A stretch of 64,000 nucleotides of DNA, from assembly GCA_963691705.1 (NCBI GenBank), contig OY829539.1, forward strand, positions 22,986,407 through 23,050,406. The letters run 5' to 3'. How positions within the stretch are numbered: position 1 is the stretch's first letter; each line of letters opens with the position of its first letter. A program made the position numbers and the translations under genes. Origin of the DNA: Viola odorata. Taxonomy: Eukaryota; Streptophyta; Magnoliopsida; Malpighiales; Violaceae. The notes under the pieces are model-generated. The model worked only from the letters and a program-made list of their open reading frames with translations, had not been told where the DNA came from and ran no database searches. Positions 32,111-42,704 of the stretch are shown piece by piece.

Positions 32111-32115
32111 AATTT

Positions 32116-32133
32116 TGGTGCCGTTGTCGGGGA
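32116..32133 (+). other. Athila B primer-binding site (tRNA-Asp type)
   Basis: TGGTGCCGTTGTCGGGGA, five bases after the LTR end. It matches the reverse complement of the tRNA-Asp(GTC) 3' end at 16 of 18. Confidence 0.88.
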
Positions 32134-32165
32134 TTTATTAGTACTGATATCTTGTTTTTATTTGT

Positions 32166-34053
32166 ATGACTAGGAGATCTTCTCCAGACCTACTACCACT
32201 TGATCACGAGCTTACTAGAACAGAAAGAGAAATTTGAAGGCAAGCCAGGGGACCAACTATTAATCATAGAGGAATCCCTAATCCTGCCCTTGATAGAAAT
32301 CTCTCCAATCTGGATAATCTTGATGGTTTCTTTCCTGAAGACTTTCCCTTCTTTCATCCAGACCTCGATAACACTGAGTTCGTCTACCCCGAGATACCTA
32401 ATATGGTAGACCCACCGCGACCATCGAATGATCAGACTATAGATGATCTCAATGCCGCTCCACAAGCTCCCAGTAGCTGCATAATCTGGCCAAAAGTCCA
32501 GCATGATTGGACATTCAAGTCCGCGGTCATGCATCATCTTCCTTCTTTCCACGGACTGCCTAAAGAGAATCCTCATCGCCATCTACAGCACCTTCACTCA
32601 GTCTGTGAAGCCATGAAGCCCACTAACGTCAATATCGACTAGGCCAAGCTACGAGCTTTTATGTGGTCTTTGAAGGATGGTCTTTGAAGGATGCCGCAAA
32701 AGATTAGTTCTACGACCTCCCTCCTAGATCTATTACTTCATGGGCTGAGATATCCAAGGCCTTCACCGATAAGTATTATCCAGCGTCTACGATAAGTGTT
32801 ACACGCAAGCAACTGGTCACTATTGTTCAGAAAGATTATGAGAGTCTAGGGCAGTATCATGAGCGATATAAGAAGATGCAAGCCTTGTGCCCTTCGCACA
32901 ATGCGACTGGCCATGCTCTTATACAATACTTTTATAAGGGCTTGAAGCCAAATGACAAGGCTTTGATGGATGCCGCCACCAATGGTTCCCTCTATGCCTG
33001 TACTCCAGCTGCCGCCAAAGCTATCATTGATCTTTTGACTAAGACTATCGTTGCATCAGAAAAAGTGGCAAATCACACTTAGGATGTCCCCGTTGCTGCC
33101 ATGGAAAATCAGTTGACTACCATCACGGGAATGCTACAGAATATGGCTTCAGGGCAACCTGTCTAGATTAAGGCCTGCCAGATTTGCAACTTTGTTGATC
33201 ATCCCACCGATGCCTGTCCTTATATTCCTGAAGAAATTTCAGTTAACGCTGTGGGTGGTTACAATGTCCCTTATGGTCAAAACTACAACGAAGGCTGGAA
33301 GCACCCTAATTTCAGTTGGTCTCATAATCCTCAATCGTGTGGCTCTAGTCAGCCACCACAGTAGCATCAGTGTGGAAATCAGTCTCAGCCACCCTTCAAC
33401 ATGCAGAATTTCAAGCCTAGACCTCCATATCCCAACAGTCAGCAATACCAGTACTCCCCTTCTAAGGATCAGACTTCTACCCCTCCACCTGTTGATGAAG
33501 CTATTAATTACAAGAATTTCATTTCCGAGCTCCAAAAGCAAATGAATGTTATAAATGCCGAGATGAAGGAGTTGAAAAATAGAGGAAGGCTTCCTTGGCA
33601 AATAAAGGTAAATTCTAAGCAAGAAGCATGTGATATGACCCTCTGAAGTGGTCTTGAATTACCCCAGTACGTCCTGCCCTCGACGTTGAATAGTCTCCAA
33701 AATATGAGCTCAAGCCTAAGAAAAAGAAGGAACCAAAAATTCCAGAGGTAATGGAGGACAAAATTTGTTCTCCCAGGGGTTCCCCAAGAAATGATAAGAA
33801 TCCCCTCGAGTTCACACAAGAATACATCCACAAGATCCTTGAGCCTTCTTTCCCTCACCGTCTCGTTAAATCAAAGAAGGATAAGGAGAAGTGTTAGATC
33901 TTTGATATCTTCAGCAAAGTCATCATCAATATCCCTCTTCTGCAAGCAATCAAGAACGTCCCTCAATATGCTAAGTTTTTGAAGACTTTGTGTATCAACA
34001 AGAACAACTTGGCTGGGGTAAACAAGATAAGCATGGGGGGCAATGTCTCTGCC
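32166..34053 (+). pseudogene. gag: Athila B gag and start of protease, broken
   Basis: Starts MTRRSSPDLLPLDHELTRTE 32 bp after the PBS and parallels A throughout: HDWTFKSAVMHHLPSFHG, QLVTIVQKDYESLGQYHERY, a zinc-knuckle-like CQICNFVDHPTDACPY (33177-33224), a Pro-rich part, a coiled coil (LQKQMNVINAEMKELKN), then NIPLLQAIKNVPQYAKFLK. In-frame stops at Gln-like positions (DAK region 32639, HT-stop-DV 33080, PV-stop-IK 33165), a CGA-to-TGA change (TL-stop-SG 33645) and a small duplication near 32680 break it. It ends at a deletion joint near 34053. Confidence 0.9.
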
Positions 34054-34131
34054 TAGTGGAGATTGAACACAAAGCCTTTTGGGCTATAAGGAAGGTCATC
34101 ATGGACCTGAGGGAGGCAGGCAAGCATCGCC
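34054..34131 (+). pseudogene. pol: Athila B integrase C-terminal fragment, part 1
   Basis: EIEHKAFWAIRKVIMDLREA then GKHRL corresponds to the integrase of C at [19 protein letters not shown] then GGERKL. It follows directly on the gag/protease remnant, so protease, RT, RNase H and the integrase core have been deleted. The last five bases (34127-34131, tcgcc) are the left TSD of element I. Confidence 0.85.
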
Positions 34132-34635
34132 TGATACGATTCCAGGGTTCTTGGAGAAGGGTAGGCGAGGAAAATGGTGGGTCGGGATCACTATTCTGGT
34201 CGTCTGATGTACCTGCAAAGCGCCGGAGGGGGTCTCCGGCATGGACACTCCGATGCCTAAGTTAGTAAGGTTGTTCCAAATGGCAGGGGTTCGACTAGCA
34301 ATCGTAGGCTTACCTTTTGTCTTGAATGGTGGGGTATTTATAGGCGTAGCAAGAGTGCTACCTATAGGGAGCAAGCGTTATCTAAGGAAGATAACGCCTG
34401 AGTCCTCCAAGTGACGTCATGCAGGATCTGGGATGGGATAACGCCGTAGGTATCGTGTGAGACCCCCCCTCCCCCCCCCCCCCCCCCCCTCCGCTGATGT
34501 CGACCATCCTACAGCTCCTAGTTAGGTGAGGGGTGGTATCAACAGTGTCGGACACTCAAGGAGAGCTACAGTGCTCCGACCTTGACACTGGGTATAAGGA
34601 CGATAATGCCCCTAGAGTCATATCAATAGTTATCA
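34132..34635 (-). repeat. Tat I 3' LTR, 504 bp
   Basis: Minus-strand start TGATAACTATTGATATG, end GGAATCGTATCA. TATAAATA at 34342-34335. It contains a homopolymeric C tract at 34463-34492 that is much longer than in the partner LTR (55142-55153). The left TSD is tcgcc at 34127-34131. Confidence 0.93.
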
Positions 34636-34775
34636 TAAGCCCAACCGAAAATGAGCCCGGGTGTTTACCAAGGGCTGCCAACTTATTTTTGGTCTCGCCT
34701 GATTAGCAGTTTCCACGATGACGGAGGCTCGAACATCAAAGGTCGCGTCTTTTTAAATCGTCATTCCCTCGTGCC

Positions 34776-34784
34776 TATAAATTG
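34776..34784 (+). promoter_or_regulatory. TATA box of antisense ORF a (element I)
   Basis: GCCTATAAATTGA, 72 bp before the ATG at 34848. Same core and spacing as in element E. Confidence 0.55.
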
Positions 34785-34847
34785 ATTTTTTCTCCAAACT
34801 GATTCTTCACATTCTTTTTCGCATTTCTCTCAACATTTATTTCTACC

Positions 34848-35249
34848 ATGGACGAAATTACCAAGAACTTCCTACTTTCAAAAGCCCATACTCTGAAGAA
34901 TTTGACCCAAGTAGACATCGATTTTCTAGGGTCTATGATGACCAAAACTTCCGAGGATGTCCTGGAGCTTCAAGGGATGCTGACTCCTCTGCTGTCCAGG
35001 CAGGGTACTGTCTCCATGGAGGATTTCAGTCCCCTGGAGAAGGCGATGAAACTATCTGCAACTATCTCCCATATCCAGATGATCATCACTATGCTGCAGC
35101 ATAGGAGGGACCTGTTGGGGTGCTGCTTGAAGGGCATGAGGGCTTCTTCTTCTGAACTGACTTCCCTGGTGGTCACCCTGAGGGAAATTCCTTTCATGGA
35201 AGGGGAGGATGACGTCGGGTCCAATGCTTGTAACCGCGTGTACACTTAG
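34848..35249 (+). CDS. Antisense ORF a of element I, conserved helical protein
   Basis: 133 residues, MDEITKNFLLSKAHTLKNL to ACNRVYT. It aligns over its whole length with the 127-residue ORF of E, with conservative changes (LDLLGCCLKGM-type block, MEDFSPLEKAMKL, REIPFMEGEDDVGSN). It runs antisense to I, between its 3' LTR and ORF b. Open despite decay of gag-pol in the same element. No known domain seen. Confidence 0.65.
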   Translation: MDEITKNFLLSKAHTLKNLTQVDIDFLGSMMTKTSEDVLELQGMLTPLLSRQGTVSMEDFSPLEKAMKLSATISHIQMIITMLQHRRDLLGCCLKGMRASSSELTSLVVTLREIPFMEGEDDVGSNACNRVYT

Positions 35250-35592
35250 GCCGTCAAGGCCATAAATAAAATAACTTTTCTCCTTAATTTCATTGACGAT
35301 GTTCTCCTTCGTATGATGTTTCGCCTAAAGTTAATACTAGCCCAACCGAAAATGAGTCTGGCGTCGATTGGGTTTTCACAACGATTCTTTTACTTGATCA
35401 CTAAATGATAATAAATATCTCTCTCAACTGTTTCTTGAATTAATTTTATGCTGCACTCCCAATGCTAACTGATTGGGCGGTTTTTCGACACCTCTTGATT
35501 AGCGCGAATTTCTAACATGTGTGATCATGCAAAATCAGATTATGTAATCATGATTTTCCTTCTCATGGTGCCTTTAATTTTCTCCAAGGGGC
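35250..35592. other. Spacer between antisense ORFs a and b in element I
   Basis: Non-coding. It holds the internal copy of the pre-LTR motif (agcccaaccgaaaatgag, about 35339), as in E. Several stretches align with 27689-28068. Confidence 0.5.
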
Positions 35593-35703
35593 ATGCGAAA
35601 AGGCGGGATTGCCTTTCTGCCGCAGCTATTTAATGGAGTTTTCCTTTCTTTTTTCTGCTCATTTTCTTCCTTTACTCTTATGTTACGATTACTTTACAAT
35701 TCC

Positions 35704-35888
35704 ATGGCTGACTCATACTCCATGGATTTTACAGAACGTGAGTCTCCACGAACTCCTCCTACTTCTCTGGATTCCGACGACCCTTCTCCACCGCGCTTCA
35801 AAAGGCAGTTTTCTCGATGCAAGGGTCTTAAGAGATCAAAAAGGAAGCTTTCTGAAACATTCGATGTCAACCGTGACATCTGCACCCC
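35704..35888 (+). pseudogene. Antisense ORF b of element I, cut by element J
   Basis: MADSYSMDFTERESPRTPPT, FKRQFSRCKGLKRSKRKLSE and DVNRDICTP match b of E. The homology stops at 35888, where the LTR of J begins. The residues read after that belong to J. The 3' half is gone, lost with the deletion that ends at 47304. TATTTAATGG at 35627-35636 matches the upstream TATA-like site in E. Confidence 0.7.
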
Positions 35889-37976
35889 TGTCGCACCCCC
35901 CTTTTTGGATTTTATCCTAATGCGACGCGGGTTTGGGACGAGATGTGAGACGAAGTTGGACTCATCTCACATAATGCAAATGAAGTCGCCACCCTATTTT
36001 GTTTCTAGGTTTAGGGAACCTAAAGTCATGGAATAAAAAAAAGCTAAGGCAAAATGGGTCTGAACCCGAGAACAGTGGATCGGGGTCGTATTATGGACTG
36101 GGGAAGGTGTTAGGCACTCGAGTCACATCCTGAAAAGGTTACCGAAAAAAGAGGTGTTTAATCATGTTGAAAAAAAGAAGTCCCAATTTAATGATCATGC
36201 CCAATTTTAACAATTTTAATAATTATGCATACGAGCGTAAATATGGAAAAGCGTGATTAAATAAAAGGGTGAGAAACGTTTACTTGATAAAGGGTACGGG
36301 CGACTATACCCTTTTTGATTGAGTTTATTTTGGCACGAAGAGAGGATAACATTGAACGATTAAATATTTACCAATTGCTTCACGCGAGCGAAAATAAAAT
36401 AATTAATTTGGATGAACAATTATCTAAGCATGCATAGCGGGAGAAAATAAACGAGCATACAAGCATACAAGAAATAAATAAACAATACGAGTGCAGAAAT
36501 AAGTAAACAGTATAAGTGTGCGAGAAATAAATAACTAGTACCAGTACGAAAAAATAAAAAATAAAATGCAGTCGGTTCAAAAAAATGGGCTCGACCCACT
36601 GGGACCAAAACTGCAGACCAGCCCAGCTGGGCTGGTCATTTCCCTCCGTGTGGGCTGCTGGACAACCCACTCTCTTCCTCCTTTTGGGTTGTGCGTAGCC
36701 CTTCCTTCTCCTTTCTTTCCTTTTGGGCTTGGCACAAGCCAAGCCCATGATCAATTAAATGAAAAAGAGTGCAGCCCATGCCCGCTTCTCCTTCTTCTTC
36801 CTTGGCTTCATCTCCTTCCTTGAGCCAAACAAGAACCGTAGTAGTGTAGCCGAGAGATGAGCCCCGACAGCGGACCAGCAGCAGCTCCAGCGACTGCAGC
36901 AGGCGACGGCAATAGCAGGGCGCCATCAACAGCGGTGATAGGTTGGTGGCGGTGGCAAGATGGTAGCAGCGGCGAGGAGACGATAATTCCAATGACTCCG
37001 ACGATTCAAAGGGACAAATAGATGACAAAAAGGAACAAGAAATGAAAAAAATGACGAGTTAGAGCAAGTAAATGAAAGTGAACTACCACTTGCCTTGCTT
37101 GTTGCCGACAGATTTGAGAGAAGAAATGCTTTAGAATTCATGTGTGTGTGCTCGTGTATGTGAACTCCTCTCCGTATGGAAGAAAACGTGAGCCATGCTA
37201 TTTATAGCATGCTTGAGGCGGTGGAGGAAGAGTTGACGTCGGCGTTGATGACATCACGATGACGAGGTTGAACGTGAGGAGCAGTGCAAGGGATGGGCTC
37301 GTCTTGGTTGTGTGGCTGAGAACGATTGGAAGCTTCAAGAGATTTGGTGAGGGTGCTTGGCTGGGAATGCCTCTGTGCATGAACCACATGAAGAAATGCA
37401 TGCTTACGTGGTAATTACCACGACCACTTGATCTTGTTTGACTCCCAAAGTCAACTAGATCAATGGTGGAGATGAAGGGTTTGATTTATTATTTGATTAT
37501 TCAGTCCAAGCTGACGGTACGAGCAATTTTGCCTGAAAATGAGTATAAAATCGAACCAAAAATGTTAAAATGTATAATAAAATAAAAGAACATAATTAGC
37601 ACATAGTGTACGACGAAAAGTTCGCTACATAGTTCGATAAAAACTTCACTCGTAAGCGATAAAAGTTTAAAAATTGCTAAAAATAAAAATTTGAACGAAA
37701 TGTAATGGGATAGCACAAGTTAAAATAATAATAAAAAATAAATAGCTAATGAGCAAGCTTGTTCGACCATCAGTTTCAAGAATTTTACCCGGAACCGATA
37801 TAGGTTCGAACGAAAAAGTGATAAAAATGCGAAAATGGTATGAAATAAAATCTAAACGACATGAAGCGTAAAAATATACATCATATTGACGAAAATGAAT
37901 GGAAGTATGATTTTAGGAAATTGATGACAAGAAATACGAAACATTTCATTTAAAAATCCAAAATCGGGTAGCAATA
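35889..37976 (-). repeat. Element J 3' LTR, 2.09 kb
   Basis: Minus strand starts TATTGCTACCCGATTTTGG (first base pair changed from the expected TG) and ends AAAGGGGGGTGCGACA. TATAAATA near 37205-37198 in GCATGCTATAAATAGCATG. Open frames inside (for example at 36380-36754) are low-complexity and not treated as genes. Confidence 0.88.
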
Positions 37977-37990
37977 GTTGCCCCCTCTTT
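37977..37990 (-). other. polypurine tract of element J
   Basis: The minus strand reads AAAGAGGGGGCAAC directly before the LTR. Same as in element L. Confidence 0.75.
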
Positions 37991-38089
37991 ATTATCTTAT
38001 CAAAAATCTGGTGTAGCCGAGATTTTTGATGAGCAGTAAAGATGATTGCTCCCAAACCAGCAATGGTTTAAAAAATGCAAAATGTAAAT

Positions 38090-38325
38090 GCAGACTTCCC
38101 TGATAATGGGATGAAAAGTGGATGCAGAAATGTAAATGATGACTTCCCTGATAGTGGGTAAAAATGTAGATGATGACTTCCCTGATAGCGGGGTGAAATG
38201 CAAATAATAAAATGATAATGAGGAAAAATGTAAATAACGACTTCCCTGATAATGGGGTGAAAAGTAAATTGCAGAAATGTAAATGATGACTTCCCTGATA
38301 GTGGGGTGATGAAAAATGAAAATGC
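38090..38325. repeat. Short tandem array, acttccctgatagtgggg units
   Basis: Five copies of gacttccctgatagtgggg separated by variable gcagaaatgtaaatgat-type sequence, roughly 45-65 bp apart. One copy of the same unit sits next to the polypurine tract in element L (about 9765). Confidence 0.85.
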
Positions 38326-38359
38326 ATACTTACCTTAGAGTGGCTGATTGGAGAATTTT

Positions 38360-39335
38360 GATCTGGGTAGATTGCAGAAATATAACTCGAGATCCGAGCG
38401 GGGACACCACAATTGTTAGACCTCTATGCAGAAAATGAAACTTGATCTGAACGGGGACACCACAATTCTCAGATGTCGATGCTGAAAACGTAAACTTGAG
38501 ATCCGAACGGGGACACTGCAAGTCTCGGACCTCTGTGCAGGAAATGAAATTGACATCTTAACGGGGACACCGCAACTCTCAGATGTCGATGCAGAAAACA
38601 TAAACTTGACACCCGAACTGGGACACCACAATTCTCGGACCTCTGTGCAGGAAATGAAATTGACATTTGAACGGGGACACCACAACTCTCAGACGTCGAT
38701 GTAGAAAATGTAAACTTGAGATCCGAACGAGGACACCGCAAGTCTTAGACCACTGTGCAGGAAATGAAATTGACATCTGAACGGGGACACCGCAACTATC
38801 AAATGTCGATGCAGAAAATATAAACTTGACATCCGAACGGGGACACCGCAATTCTCGGGCGTTGATGCAGGAAAGTAAACTTGAGATCCGAACGGGGACA
38901 CCGCAAGTCTCGGACCTCTGTGCAGGAAATGAAATTGACATCTGAACGGGGACACCGCAACTCTCAAATATCGATGCAGAAAATGTAAACTTGACATCCG
39001 AACGGGGACACAGCAATTCTCGGGCGTCGATGCAGGAAAGTAAACTTGAGATCCGAACGGGGACACAGCAAGTCTCGGACCTCTGTGTAGGAAATGAAAT
39101 TGACATCTGAACGGGGACACCACAACTCTTAGATGTCGATGCAGAAAATGTAAACTTGAGATCCGAACGGGGACAGCACAAGTCTCGGACCTCTGTGCAG
39201 GAAATGAAATTGACATCTGAACGGGGACACTACAACTCTCAGACGTCGATGCAAAAAATGTAAACTTGAGATCCGAACGGGGACACCGCAACTCTCGGAC
39301 ATCTGTTCAGGAACTGAAATTGACATCTGAAAGAC
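38360..39335. repeat. 55-bp tandem array in 110-bp dimers
   Basis: About 17 units of 55 bp with the core GATCCGAACGGGGACACCGC. Two unit types alternate (one ending cctctgtgcaggaaatgaaa, the other gtcgatgcagaaaatgtaaa), giving a 110-bp dimer. Spacing of the first type is 110, 110, then 165 bp. Open frames of up to 200 codons on the minus strand are repeat artefacts. Confidence 0.93.
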
Positions 39336-39344
39336 ATGTGCAAA

Positions 39345-39710
39345 AACGGGTGGCCACGTCGTCACACTAACTCGGGTGACCAAATAGCCGCGACAAGACT
39401 GATAAGTGGATGACCAAGTCATCACACTAAGATGGGTAACCAAGGCACCGCACGACAAGACCGAAAAGTAGGTTTGAACTGCCACACAAACTTGGACGGT
39501 GGGGTTTTGAAATTTTAAAAGGTGGAGTTTGAACCACCACACTAAATTTTTGAAGGGTTGTGTTTTGAACCGCCACACGAAATTTTGAAAGGTGGGGTTT
39601 TAAACCGCCAAACAAATCTTGAAAGGTGAGGTTTTGAACCGCCAACACGAAATCTGGAAGGTGGGGTTTTGAACCGCCACACGAAAGTTTGAAAGGTGGG
39701 TGGTAACGTA
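39345..39710. repeat. Tandem arrays, about 60-bp and 35-bp units
   Basis: First about two copies of a gtcatcacactaa...gggtgaccaa unit, then six to seven copies of GGTGGGGTTTTGAACCGCCA followed by cacgaaatttgaaa. This is a third repeat type in the same 3' untranslated block. Confidence 0.85.
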
Positions 39711-42704
39711 TCTCCATTTGGATGCTCGGATGGATTTGTTGGTGGAGATTGATCACAGTGTGAGATTCCACTGACACATATCTGTATCCTGCAAATAGGA
39801 AGGAAACAAACACGAAGCAGCAATAGGTGGAAAAAGAGAAAGCAATTGATAAATGGAAACAATGAAATCAAATCATGTATGTTGTATATGAAAGTATTCC
39901 CACACTACCCTAAGGTTTGCCCCCAGTATTTTATAAAAATAACTTCCCTATCAAGAGAAGGTTCAAGAAGTTTATATATCTCTGGAGAACATGTCATCTA
40001 GTTTCTATCATATAAGCATGCTTGATACAAGCCTAGAAAAGCATCTGCATCTTGCCCAGGAGATAACGACCTCAAGGACAAGACTTTCCCACATCATGTA
40101 GACATAAGCAATCCTCACCAGATATTGGTGTTTGCACTCACACTCAGAAACGAGGTTGCGTGTTTACACTCATAGAAATACAACAAACATAGCACAAAAT
40201 CAGATTTGCAATGTCAATCCGAGTGAATAAACTTCAGATGAAGATGCACATGCATGGGCATTCATATAATCGAAAGGACTTTGCTGGGGAGGAGAAGTGA
40301 ATATTTTTCTCAATGAACAGGGCCTGTTGATCGGCCGCGGTGAGGGCAAAGTGCACAGGTTCTTCAGTCTTCATTGGGGATGCTTCTTCCCGCGATCCCT
40401 TTGACGGTGTAGCGCCTAGACTCTTGGATCCTTACTGGAGATACTTTCCTTCTTGATCTTTCTAAAGACAAGGCGCTCCAGTTCTTTGATCTTCATTGAG
40501 GATTCCCCTTCTTGATTGCTTGGAGGGCATTGTGCCCAAGTTTTTGAATCTTCACGGGGTGATTTCTCGATGGAGTTTTTTTATGAGCTGACCCTAGGGC
40601 TCTTTTTACGCTTGCTTCTACTTTTGTTTTGTTGTGTTCTTTGAACACTTTTGATTTTTCTTTTTTTTTCCTTTTTTCCTTTCTCTTTTTCTTTTTCCTT
40701 TTTTTTTTTTTTTTTTCTTTTTTCCTTTTTTTTTCTTTTTATTTTTCTCAAAACACATCAGCAAGCAAAGCAAGTACAGTTTTCGTGTTGGCTTTCCTCA
40801 GTTTTGATTTAAGGCCAAGGCCTTCGTCTCTTATTTTTTGTTCGGCCTTCTTCCAGCGCTGGCCATCAACAATCCTTAGAGCTTTCGCATCCCTTCTTGC
40901 GCGAGCCAAGTTCGCTATGCACCCTACCTCTGGTTAGCCATCTCAGTCAAGCACTGTTCATTGCCTTATTGGAAAAAAAATATAAAAATGGAAGAAAGAG
41001 CAAAGTCCCCTGTCATTTTACAGCTATCCCATGTCTAATGGTGCATGTACCCTGGATATTATGCAAATCCAACTAGCACTTAGTCAGGCATTTACACTCA
41101 TGAAAGGAATAAGGCGTGGAGGCCCAAAATACTCATAGGGAGGTGTTGTGATTGCTTACATCTAAAGCATGCTGCAGATATAAGAACTAGCAGGCAAGAT
41201 CATGTGCGTCATATAATTTCCAATGGATGCACAAGTTATCCATAATGCAGTAACATGTTGAACATGCTCAATTTAAGGAAGGTTTGAAAAAATTGAAGGT
41301 AGTGTGGATTTTATTCAAAGAATTTTATGCACAGTTTATAACAAATCTTAACAGTTTTAGCAATTTTACAAACAAAAATGTGAGGGTATGACCACTCAAG
41401 AAAATTCATGAATAATTTTAAAATGGTGCCCCCAATGCAGGAATGAATAATTGTACAAAAATTTAAAGAGGCAGAGAGGAAAATGGACTTCTCTGGATGT
41501 GTGTACAAGCAGCAGCTAGCAATCTGATAGGTTCTCCAACGGGGAATTGGCTGTGTGATTTTGATCAAGCATCATCTGTACTCAAATTGGATGATAGCGT
41601 TGTTGCAGATATTTCTAACGGTTCCGTCATAGCCAATCACCACATCTCGAAGGATGGTCATTAAGTTCTTGAATAGTGTTCTATGATAACTTTTAGATGA
41701 TCGGATGACAACGCCTTGCTAGCAGTTGACTGCACGATCTTTTCATGTGGATCTACTCTTAGAAACAGCTAAATCGATCTTAGGCTTCGTTGGATCGCCA
41801 AGGAAAGATGAGCTCACGATGAATCTTGAGACTGGTTGTTTGCGAAATGCATCGATTTTTGCAAAGAGGCCAGCTCAGCGTGGCGGATGAAGAACCATTT
41901 TAAAATCTTTCCTGATTCGCTCCTTCACTGTTCTTGGCGAGGAGACATCTTTTATGCCGAGGATGGCCGATGGCTGATGATTTGTTCAAGAAGTATGAAT
42001 TGAACATCATCCTGAGTAACGAAGAGGAATTGTTGGTCAGCTAGAGGTTCAAGCTGCCATTGGGGAATCTAACCCGTTGTTTCTTTGTGGGGAGGCTTCA
42101 ACGCTTCAGCTTTTGCAACACGGGATTATGGATAAGTGAATGCTATCCCATCAACATCTGTGCTTACTGGCTCACCAATTGGAGGATTGATCTTCACCGT
42201 ATGTTGTGCACACGGGGAGATCTTGTCTGTGATGAAAGATTTAATCATGGTTGAGTTTTGAATTTATGGCCAGGAGCCGTGTAGGGTGTGCATATCATCA
42301 TATCACAGAACAAGATCGCATTTGTTAATTTAGGTCCAGTAGGAGAAGGACTTCTCCATCTTGTTGTGGCAATGATCAAAAAATGACGCATATGGCTCAT
42401 GGTTGCGAATTATCGCTCTATATGCTTTGCCCCCCGGTAAGATGTGCTCAAACATTTCACCTGCTTGCCCCCCGGTCTCGCGGTGTCTAAAATATAAAAG
42501 GGGAATTAAATAGTAAATTTAGAGGAAAAGATATTCCAAAATCTTAATTTAACAAAGTAGAAATACTTAAAAGAACACGTGGGTGACCTCCTACGAAGCG
42601 CCCTGGTTTATAGTCATAGGCTCGACTATGTACAAAAATATTGTGGATATCTCCACTGAACTAATAAGCTGAATGGGTCCACCGTGGGCCAGGAGAGTGT
42701 TCAT
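39711..42704. other. Unassigned interior of element J
   Basis: About 3 kb where pol would be expected in an autonomous element. No RT, integrase or protease motif seen on either strand. Features: about three degenerate copies of a 75-bp unit around agttctttgatcttcat (40340-40570), a polypyrimidine run (40650-40750), and one short minus-strand ORF (40751-40933). The rest is unrecognised. Confidence 0.45.
40751..40933 (-). CDS. Short minus-strand open frame, 61 codons, unknown
   Basis: Contains ANLARARRDAKALRIVDGQR and KKAEQKIRDEGLGLKSKLRK, then VLALLADVF and a TGA at 40748. It reads like a genuine charged helical protein end, but there is no ATG before the preceding stop at 40934, so it would be an exon or a remnant. 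Same strand as element J. Not recognised. Confidence 0.3.

Noticed and set aside
38579..39291. Two open frames of 200 codons on the minus strand with Cys/Val/Ser-rich repeats
   Set aside because: They lie entirely in the 55-bp array. Stops are absent in several frames because the unit lacks them, and there is no domain.
40629..40937. 102-codon Phe-rich frame on the plus strand
   Set aside because: Mostly a polypyrimidine run; the coding-like signal is on the opposite strand.
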